A program made the position numbers and the translations under genes. Source: an uncultured Duncaniella sp. (GTDB lineage: Bacteria > Bacteroidota > Bacteroidia > Bacteroidales > Muribaculaceae). From it: DNA of 31,683 nt. Shown piece after piece: positions 25,203 through 31,683 of this stretch. Location of the stretch: NCBI GenBank assembly GCA_910578615.1, contig CAJTRI010000013.1, positions 32,758 to 64,440 of the forward strand, in the 5' to 3' direction. The notes under the pieces were generated by a model that made no database searches, had not been told where the DNA came from, and was given only the letters and a program-made list of their open reading frames with translations. How positions within the stretch are numbered: position 1 is the stretch's first letter; each line of letters starts with the position of its first letter.

Positions 25203-26942
25203 TCAGTTGTATCCTTTGTTCTGGACATAAAGTCCGGGGACATAGTAGAGTTGGTTGTAGGGTATAGGATAGAACTCGTTTTTGTCGGGGGTGTAGTGTG
25301 CGTCTTGGTAATATTGGCCATATTTTGTCCCCTCATAAGTCGCATTTTTCTCAGATTCAAAATAAGCGTTGAGTATGGTAGAGGCTATTCCCCAGCGACG
25401 AAGGTCGAAATACCGGCTGCTTTCCATGGCCATTTCAAGACGACGCTCCCACCTCAGGCATTTGCGGGCCGTTTCCTTATCTGCGAAATATGAGGCCGGA
25501 TAGAGTTTGATATCGCAAAAATCTTTGGCATATGTGATATGTTTGTCTATGGAATTGGCTGCACGTTGACGGACATCATTTATGATTTCACGGGCTTCCC
25601 CCATTTGTCCCAGTTCGATAAGAGCCTCTGCCCGCATCAACATCACATCCGTATATCGAAACACATAATCGTTCATTGCAAATGCCTGCCATGATCCTTC
25701 GAATGTCTCACCTGCACTGCGCTGAGGCACTTCTTTAAGAGAAGTGTAGTATCCATATGTGTTCGGAGTGCGCGAATTTTCGGTAGTCATCATATATTCG
25801 CTTTCATATTTGTATGGGAAAGTAGGCATGCCCACCGTATGGAACAAACGCGGATCCCATTTCTGCGTTGTCGGATTGCCATTGATCGGATATTCGTTTT
25901 TAGTGTTGAACGAGTCAAACATAGGCAGTCCGTCCTTTGTCTTGAATGCATTTACAAGATTTTGTGAAGGCTTATGAAAGTCCCATCCGCAAGACCACAT
26001 CCCCCAACATCCGTTCAATGTATTAGACCAGTTGGCACGTCCATAGCGTGTGTTATCTTCTGTATATTGCGAAGTCTGTACAGCAAAAACCGACTCTTTG
26101 CTGTTTTTGTATTCAGGCAGGAATATGTCACCGAAATCTTCGAGATAGTCATAGTGTGATTTCTTTACAACTTCGGTATATTCCGCTACTTTCTTCATAT
26201 ATTCTTCGTTGATAAAATCAACCCCGTCAGTCGCTTCATAACCGTCGCCCCATGCAAGGGTCAGATAGCATTTGGCAAGGTATGCGGCTGCGGCCGCTTT
26301 GTTTGCACGGCCTCCGCCATCTTCCACTTCCATAGGCAGCACATTATAGGCCTGTTCAAACTCGCTGATGACTTTGCCCATAAGTTCCTGATAGGTGAAT
26401 TCATTGTTTTTTACTTGCTCGTGGGTACTTTGTTCAAATACGGCCTTGTCAATCCAAGGAACCTGCCTGAACATTGTGACGAGTTTGAAATAGCTATGTC
26501 CGCGCAGAAAATGGACTTCTGCAACACGCTGGGCGGCAGTCTTTTCACCGAGTTTCTCTACCCCATGCTGTTCAAGCGCGGTCAGAGCGCGGTTACAACG
26601 AGATATGTTGCAATACAGGCGGTACCAGAGTTCATCAAGCTCTCCGGGAGTAGAGGTCAAAGTCGACCATATCTCCATAGGGTGATAACCGGTGTCAGTG
26701 GTTCCACCTCCGCCTTTAAGGCAGTCATCCGATCCCAGATCGCCATAAGGCCATAGATTGAATGGATACGAATACCAGCAGTCACCCAATGCGGCATATG
26801 CGGAATTGACCATTTTTTCTGGCTGGGAATATGCAAGCTCTCCATCAATGACGCCCGTAGGAGGTTCGTCAATGAAATCGTTGCATGCTGAGAGCACGAA
26901 AGCAAGTGCGATGAATGATATATGTAGTTTTAGTGACTTCAT
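25203..26942 (-). CDS. SusD/RagB-family glycan-binding lipoprotein
   Basis: SusD proteins form the lid of SusC transporters and bind oligosaccharides at the cell surface. The start at 26942 (579 aa) gives MKSLKLHISFIALAFVLSAC with Cys20, followed by NDFIDEPPTG, the usual SusD opening; an upstream extension of 26 codons has no such features. TPR-like helices are visible (EKMVNSAYAALGDCWY, LWYRLYCNISRCNRALTALEQ, RVAEVHFLRGHSYFKLVTMFRQVPWID). The C-terminal RagB/SusD block contains YRYTDVMLMRAEALIELGQ (from VFRYTDVML), CLRWERRLEMAMESSRYFDLRRWG and YPIPYNQL. Trp/Tyr-rich loops (NGCWGMWSCGWDF) could line the sugar site. It starts 16 nt after susC ends. The substrate cannot be read from the sequence. 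Confidence 0.95.
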   Translation of the reverse strand: MKSLKLHISFIALAFVLSACNDFIDEPPTGVIDGELAYSQPEKMVNSAYAALGDCWYSYPFNLWPYGDLGSDDCLKGGGGTTDTGYHPMEIWSTLTSTPGELDELWYRLYCNISRCNRALTALEQHGVEKLGEKTAAQRVAEVHFLRGHSYFKLVTMFRQVPWIDKAVFEQSTHEQVKNNEFTYQELMGKVISEFEQAYNVLPMEVEDGGGRANKAAAAAYLAKCYLTLAWGDGYEATDGVDFINEEYMKKVAEYTEVVKKSHYDYLEDFGDIFLPEYKNSKESVFAVQTSQYTEDNTRYGRANWSNTLNGCWGMWSCGWDFHKPSQNLVNAFKTKDGLPMFDSFNTKNEYPINGNPTTQKWDPRLFHTVGMPTFPYKYESEYMMTTENSRTPNTYGYYTSLKEVPQRSAGETFEGSWQAFAMNDYVFRYTDVMLMRAEALIELGQMGEAREIINDVRQRAANSIDKHITYAKDFCDIKLYPASYFADKETARKCLRWERRLEMAMESSRYFDLRRWGIASTILNAYFESEKNATYEGTKYGQYYQDAHYTPDKNEFYPIPYNQLYYVPGLYVQNKGYN

Positions 26943-26958
26943 GATTAGTCGTATTGGG

Positions 26959-29900
26959 TTAGAAATCAAGTTGGAGTCCGAAAGACAATGATGTAGGGAT
27001 TGGATATGCCCAGTTTGCATTCTCCGGGTCAGAACATGTCAGGCTGTTGCTTTTTATGGTTAGTAAGTTCTGACCTGAGATATAGACACGGGCTTTATTC
27101 ATGCGAAGTCTGGACAATAGTCCATCGGGCAGGGTGTATCCTATTTGGAGTGTACGGAGTTTGGCATATGAACCGTTCTCAACAAAATATGATGATGCCC
27201 GTCCTTCATCACCTTTGTTATTGGTGGTTAGCATAGGTATTGTAGATGAAGAATTGATATTTGGCAGCCATGCGTCGAGCACTCGTTCTCCCTTGTTGCT
27301 ACCGGCATCTGTCACACTCCAAAAGTCATTCTGAAATTTCTGGTTGTTGTATACATCCTGGCCTAATACTCCCTGCCAGAACATCTGGAAGTCGAAATTC
27401 TTATACCCCAGCTCGATATTGAATCCGAAGGACAGATCGGGAACGGGATTAAAGATCCAGGTCTGGTCATCAGGAGTTATATGCCCATCGCCGTTTATAT
27501 CGGCATACTTCATACCGCCAAGTCGCGCGTTATCTTGGCCTGAGGCCTGAACTTCTTTCCGGGTTTTGAAAAGACCGTCAAATACATATCCTACGATTGA
27601 ACCGTAAGGCTGGCGCGACTGTACAAGGTTTTCTTTTGTCGTATGTGCATAAGAGCCGGTTGTGGTATTGGGCAGATACGTCACACGGTTGCGGAAGAAA
27701 TCGAAGTTGAGAGAAGTTTTATATGACAGTCCGCATTTTAGCTCGTCTCGCCAACCGATAAGAAATTCCATGCCAAGGTTACGGAGGGAAGGGCCGTTAA
27801 GCCATGAAGCACCACCTTCACCCATTGCTCCGAGATATGCGGGAGTAATAAGCATATCCTTTACATCCTTGATATAGGCATCCGCTGATCCGAAGAGTCG
27901 GTCGTCGAACATACTGTAATCGATACCGGCATTATATTGTATAGTGGTTTCCCATTTCAGATTTTCGTTTGCGGTCTGACTGGCGATATAGCCGGATGGG
28001 AATATTCCGCTTTGTTGGAGCATAAGGTCGTAGGCGGTCGAGGTTACGCGGTCATTTCCATAATCGGCTACGTAAAGCGCATAACGTGCAGTATTGGATA
28101 TAGCCTGATTGCCTGTCTTACCCCATGAAAGACGAAGTTTCAGGTCGTTCAGCCACGCTTTTCGGATGTTCTCTGAGATACGATATCCAAGTGTCGCAGC
28201 CGGAAACGTACCATAACGATTGTTCCGTCCGAAACGGGATGAACCGTCTCGTCTTACTGTAAGTGAGGCCAGAAGTAGATTTCGCCAATTGTAATCAATT
28301 TTACCGAAGAATGATATCAGAGAATAGGCTGATTTATTGCCCGTTGACTTCTCTACACCCACCGATGCGTCAGGATACATATAGTCGGGTGTTTCAATGT
28401 CATAACCTTCATTATACCCGGAAAAATCGATTCTGTTTTGACGGAACATCTCCATACCTGCAAGAATGGTAAACGCATGGTCTTTTGCCAGATTGAAATT
28501 ATAATTCGCGGTATTTGTCCATGTCCATTTTGAATCATTTGCCTGTGACATAGTAGTAGAATTGGTATCATTGTTTACAATGTCACTATGGAACGTATAG
28601 TTATAGGAATGAATAAAGGCGGCATCATAGTCAATACCGAAATTGCTACGCAACAATAATCCTTTTATGGGTCTGACATCGATAAAGGCATTACCGAAAA
28701 GCCGCCATATATTAAGGGCATTGTCTTTGTTGAAGGCCAGTTCCCTAAGCGGGTTCTGACGGTCTGCCATACTCCCGACCGGGCCTGCATAAGTTGTCCC
28801 GTCTGTTTCAAATACAGGTATTATTGTAGGCATTTTGAGCGCATTTTCCATTGGTTGGCAATCCACCTGTTTAGTATGTGTAAGAGTGAAATTCTCTCCG
28901 ACAGATACTATCGGGTTTATATTGAATGTGGAGTTGATACGTGCCGCAATGTTCTCAAAGTTGGTATATTTAAGAATGCCGTCATTCTTTTTATAACCTA
29001 ATGAAAAGAACACGTTGGATTTCTCTGTTGCAGATGAGACTGACGCGTCATAGCTTTGGGCAAATCCAGTACGGGATATCTCATCGAGCCAGTCTGTATC
29101 TGACATAACCATTGTGCGTCTGGCATTAATGAAACCGTCATATAATCCATTGACTGTATAGTCGACATACCGATTGTTGGCGATATCATAAACCTTTATT
29201 GGAAAACCTGATGAAGCATTAAGATCGAGACCATAACTTGAAGCGTATGCAACCGGGTCTATTCCGTCATTAATGGCGGCCTGGGCCATTGCGGTGGCAT
29301 AACCTGGGGTATCAAGGAGCTTCATCGTTGCTTGTGACGAATAGAACTGTGCTGTCAGATTGGTTGAGAAACTGACATTTATTTTGTCGTTCTGCGTCGC
29401 TTTCCCTTTTTTTGTGGTGATTATAATCACGCCATTGGCTGCACGAGAACCATAAATCGAGGCTGAGGCAGCATCTTTTAAGACCTGCATACTTTCGATA
29501 TCGTTCATATTGAGAGAATTCAAAGTCGCCGTGGTAGGAACCCCGTCTATGATGAACAGTGGATCTTGTGACGCATTGAAAGAGCCGATACCACGAATGC
29601 GGACAGTGCCAACACCGCTTGGCGAACCATTGCCGGTGATTGTCATCCCCGGAACCTTGCCTTGAAGCGCACGCATAGGATCTGTGGCCGAGGAGGTTTC
29701 CAGCGATTTGGTTGAAACTACGGAAACCGCGCCGGTGAGGTCTGCCTTGCGGACTGTCTGGTACCCGACTACGACGACCTCGTCAAGAAGTTCTGAGTTT
29801 TCTTCAAGAATAATTGTCATTTCAGAAGTTGCCGGAACCTCGGCGGAATTGTATCCGACATAAGAAAACTTCAAGACGGCACCTTCCGGGACTGAAATTG

Positions 29901-30081
29901 TGAAATGTCCGTCAATGTCGGTAGAGGCTCCGACATTGATGGAAGGGCAAAGTACGGACGCTCCTATCAGCGGTTCTCCGTCAGACTTTGAAGTCACCGT
30001 CCCATGCACAGTTATGTTCTGTGCTTGCGCCATGATTGCCATTACGAACAGCAATACAGCACTGAGAAAAGTTCTTTTCAT
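26959..30081 (-). CDS. SusC/RagA-family TonB-dependent transporter
   Basis: The 1040-aa outer-membrane importer has signal peptide MKRTFLSAVLLFVMAIMAQAQ. A CarboxypepD_reg-like domain follows at about 23-92 (VHGTVTSKSDGEPLIGASV, DGHFTISVPEGAVLKFSYVGY). The SusC-specific segment ELLDEVVVVGYQTVRKADLTGAV precedes the plug, with MRALQGKVPGM, SGVGTVRIRGIGSFN, PLFIIDGVP and DAASASIYGSRAANGVIIITTKKG, all diagnostic of SusC/RagA. The barrel ends in YPIPTSLSFGLQLDF. susD follows by 16 nt. TAAATTTG (minus strand, 30120-30113) is the likely -7 box. The divergent neighbour encodes a GH97 enzyme, so the pair probably imports an alpha-glucan or alpha-galactoside. Confidence 0.96.
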   Translation of the reverse strand: MKRTFLSAVLLFVMAIMAQAQNITVHGTVTSKSDGEPLIGASVLCPSINVGASTDIDGHFTISVPEGAVLKFSYVGYNSAEVPATSEMTIILEENSELLDEVVVVGYQTVRKADLTGAVSVVSTKSLETSSATDPMRALQGKVPGMTITGNGSPSGVGTVRIRGIGSFNASQDPLFIIDGVPTTATLNSLNMNDIESMQVLKDAASASIYGSRAANGVIIITTKKGKATQNDKINVSFSTNLTAQFYSSQATMKLLDTPGYATAMAQAAINDGIDPVAYASSYGLDLNASSGFPIKVYDIANNRYVDYTVNGLYDGFINARRTMVMSDTDWLDEISRTGFAQSYDASVSSATEKSNVFFSLGYKKNDGILKYTNFENIAARINSTFNINPIVSVGENFTLTHTKQVDCQPMENALKMPTIIPVFETDGTTYAGPVGSMADRQNPLRELAFNKDNALNIWRLFGNAFIDVRPIKGLLLRSNFGIDYDAAFIHSYNYTFHSDIVNNDTNSTTMSQANDSKWTWTNTANYNFNLAKDHAFTILAGMEMFRQNRIDFSGYNEGYDIETPDYMYPDASVGVEKSTGNKSAYSLISFFGKIDYNWRNLLLASLTVRRDGSSRFGRNNRYGTFPAATLGYRISENIRKAWLNDLKLRLSWGKTGNQAISNTARYALYVADYGNDRVTSTAYDLMLQQSGIFPSGYIASQTANENLKWETTIQYNAGIDYSMFDDRLFGSADAYIKDVKDMLITPAYLGAMGEGGASWLNGPSLRNLGMEFLIGWRDELKCGLSYKTSLNFDFFRNRVTYLPNTTTGSYAHTTKENLVQSRQPYGSIVGYVFDGLFKTRKEVQASGQDNARLGGMKYADINGDGHITPDDQTWIFNPVPDLSFGFNIELGYKNFDFQMFWQGVLGQDVYNNQKFQNDFWSVTDAGSNKGERVLDAWLPNINSSSTIPMLTTNNKGDEGRASSYFVENGSYAKLRTLQIGYTLPDGLLSRLRMNKARVYISGQNLLTIKSNSLTCSDPENANWAYPIPTSLSFGLQLDF

Positions 30082-30112
30082 TTTATAAGTATTTATGTGA
30101 GAATTTCTATCG

Positions 30113-30120
30113 CAAATTTA
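30113..30120 (-). promoter_or_regulatory. -7 box of the susC promoter
   Basis: TAAATTTG on the minus strand matches TAnnTTTG. A start near 30106 gives a leader of about 25 nt. No clear TTTG -33 box is visible, so an activator may be needed. Confidence 0.45.
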
Positions 30121-30350
30121 GCCTTATATTTGAGTGTCGGACTATAAAGGATGTTGTGTGGTCTATCAAAAATCAGGCAATGCACGGTATTTGATATGAA
30201 ACGCCCTAATTTTTATGTCTCTCCGTCAAATAAAAACATATTCTCATGTTTCTCTGGTTGCCGCAAAATCTTTAACACCTCGGTATCCAAATCATGATAT
30301 TGTCCATTTATTTATGAAAAATATCCATTTTCAATGTTGGTTAGAGGTGG

Positions 30351-30358
30351 TAAATTTG
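30351..30358 (+). promoter_or_regulatory. -7 box of the GH97 promoter
   Basis: TAAATTTG matches TAnnTTTG; a start near 30365 gives a leader of about 24 nt. The -33 region (TTTTC near 30328) is a weak match. Confidence 0.45.
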
Positions 30359-30388
30359 CAACATGTTTAAAACCTATATTAAAAGATC

Positions 30389-31683
30389 ATGAAAAAATTA
30401 TTGTATATGCTGCTGGCGTTTTCGGTGCCTTGTAGTCCGCTGTCAGCGAAAAACTATATAGTAAAATCACCGGACAAAGCTTATACGCTGACTGTCACGG
30501 CCGGTGAAGGCGCTACTACTTATTCGGTTGATTACAAGGGCAAGACTGTAATAAACAAGTCAACCATAGGACTGCTCGAGACTGACGGACACCAAATAGG
30601 AAACGGTACGGTCACTTCGACTGAAAAATTCTCACATAAGGGAACTGTCGATGTCCCTGTGGGAAAGAACAACACTCTGGCTGATAATTATAATGAGTTT
30701 GCCATTATCTATGACGGTGGTGACTACAAACTTACTATGCGTGCCTATAACGAGGGTGTGGCATATCGGTGGACGCTGAATTATCCGCGTGATATAACTG
30801 TCGCCAATGAACTTTTGGAGGCAGATTTTGGCAATAATCCAGTCAAGATCTTATATCCTCAGTGCGAATCCCGAAGCTGGACGGAATGGGATCTGAATAA
30901 ACAACCACATGAAATCAATCAGGCTTATCGCAATTTCGAACGTGAGTATGTTTTTTATGACAGCATTACTGCCATACCCGATAGTGTCATAAGTACGAGT
31001 CCGGCACTGTTCACACTCCCCGCAGGTGGTATTAAAGTCGCTATTACCGAGGCAAATGTATATGATTACCCAGGACTTTACCTGCAGCCTGCCGGAGGCG
31101 AGAAAATACGTGGACACTGGGCGGCTTTCCCCAAAACGGTACTTGATGGCGACACTGTTAACGGCAGGCAATATTATTCCACCCATCTGGTAGAGACTCG
31201 CGAGGATTTCATAGCCCGTGTCGAAGGCAGACGCTCGCTGCCGTGGCGCGTCATCATAGCTGCCGACCGCGACATAGATTTACTCAATAACGAACTTGTC
31301 TACCTGCTTGCAGACCCGTGTGAAATTGAAGATATATCGTGGATTAAGCCCGGTGCGAGTGCATGGGAATGGTGGCACAAGGCTATACTTGATGGGGTCG
31401 ATTTTCCTGTCGGATATGAAAACCTGTCGTTTCAACTTTATAAGTTTTATGTAGACTGGGCTTCTGAACATGGAGTCCCCTATATGACACTTGATGCCGG
31501 CTGGTCGGAAAGTTACCTCGCCGAGTTGTGTGATTATGCGGCACAAAAAGGTGTGGGCATTTTCGTATGGACGTGGGCAAGCTGTCCGCTTGAAGCACCC
31601 TTTGACTGGGTAAAGAAAATGAAAAAATTAGGAGTGACAGGTGCAAAAATAGACTTTTTCGAACGTAACGACCAAGAGGCAAT
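30389..31683 (+). CDS. GH97 family alpha-glycosidase (3' end cut off)
   Basis: The frame is open from ATG 30389 to the window end (431 codons of an expected about 650). The signal peptide is MKKLLYMLLAFSVPCSPLSA. The GH97 N-terminal beta-sandwich covers about 25-300 (YTLTVTAGEGATTYSVDYKGKTVI, NNTLADNYNEFAIIYDGGDYKLTMRAYNEGVAYRWTL, YPGLYLQPAG, LPWRVIIAADRDIDLLNNELVYLLADP). The catalytic barrel begins at WIKPGASAWEWWH (Trp318) and continues with YMTLDAGWSES and GIFVWTWAS. The segment GAKIDFFERNDQ puts Asp422 where, as I recall, retaining GH97 members such as the Bacteroides alpha-galactosidase have their nucleophile; inverting SusB-type alpha-glucosidases use Glu residues located later. Retaining chemistry and alpha-galactosidase activity are thus my lean, but the C-terminal half is missing. 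It is divergent from susC-susD. Confidence 0.93.
   Translation, partial: MKKLLYMLLAFSVPCSPLSAKNYIVKSPDKAYTLTVTAGEGATTYSVDYKGKTVINKSTIGLLETDGHQIGNGTVTSTEKFSHKGTVDVPVGKNNTLADNYNEFAIIYDGGDYKLTMRAYNEGVAYRWTLNYPRDITVANELLEADFGNNPVKILYPQCESRSWTEWDLNKQPHEINQAYRNFEREYVFYDSITAIPDSVISTSPALFTLPAGGIKVAITEANVYDYPGLYLQPAGGEKIRGHWAAFPKTVLDGDTVNGRQYYSTHLVETREDFIARVEGRRSLPWRVIIAADRDIDLLNNELVYLLADPCEIEDISWIKPGASAWEWWHKAILDGVDFPVGYENLSFQLYKFYVDWASEHGVPYMTLDAGWSESYLAELCDYAAQKGVGIFVWTWASCPLEAPFDWVKKMKKLGVTGAKIDFFERNDQEA

Larger units (their letters stand above)
30082..30388. promoter_or_regulatory. Divergent control region of the glycan locus
   Basis: This 307-bp AT-rich stretch lies between susC and the GH97 gene. 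Identical TAAATTTG boxes face outwards (minus 30120-30113; plus 30351-30358). An imperfect palindrome, CAAATCATGATATTG near 30288-30302, could be an operator. No ORF or strong hairpin was seen. Confidence 0.5.

Overview
The window looks like part of a chromosome from a gut Bacteroidales bacterium, most likely Muribaculaceae or a close relative. Family-level placement is inference. The signs are Bacteroidetes-type promoters (TTTG/TTG, 19-21 nt, TAnnTTTG), few Shine-Dalgarno sites, a Rho with a Gln/Gly/Lys/Asn-rich insert, many lipoproteins with acidic residues after the lipobox Cys, a SusC/SusD pair, GLPGLI and NigD-like proteins, and an Mfa1/Mfa2-type pilus operon. No rRNA, tRNA, CRISPR array, transposase or integrase was seen.

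Layout. (1) 1-5.6 kb, + strand: the 3' part of rho, clpB, a small lipoprotein and a probably well-expressed secreted protein with a T9SS-like C-terminus; each gene is followed by a clear hairpin. (2) 5.65-6.34 kb: an AT-rich island with one orphan 113-aa gene that has its own promoter and terminator. (3) 6.5-17 kb, - strand: a six-gene type V (Mfa-like) pilus operon, read as DUF3575 protein, DUF3868/OmpA-like/TPR protein, Mfa1-like major pilin, Mfa2/FimB-like anchor, accessory pilin with a long C-terminal extension, and a 1100-aa DUF4906-type putative tip adhesin. (4) 17-17.7 kb: a divergent control region with a G9 tract. (5) 17.7-21.2 kb, + strand: a TonB-dependent receptor overlapping a GLPGLI-family gene. 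(6) 21.6-24.9 kb, - strand: an ECF sigma factor, a protein joining an anti-sigma-like N-terminus, one membrane helix and an outer-membrane barrel, and a small lipoprotein, preceded by a NigD-like lipoprotein with a long leader that holds a 35-codon ORF. (7) 25.1-31.7 kb: a small glycan-utilisation locus, with susC-susD on the - strand and a GH97 glycosidase on the + strand that runs off the end.

How the parts work together. The pilus operon appears complete for subunit, anchor, accessory and tip proteins. Three of the four pilin-like proteins carry a lipobox, a short beta-strand and then an Arg in a Ser/Gly-rich linker, the arrangement expected for protease-triggered donor-strand exchange; the anchor lacks it. 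Between the major pilin and the anchor lies a hairpin followed in the RNA by 85 nt that are about half C with a single G, which suggests Rho-dependent attenuation that would favour the major pilin. The SusCD pair would import oligosaccharides and the GH97 enzyme would cleave alpha-linked glucose or galactose. The sigma/anti-sigma-barrel operon may form a compact surface-sensing circuit whose targets cannot be seen here.
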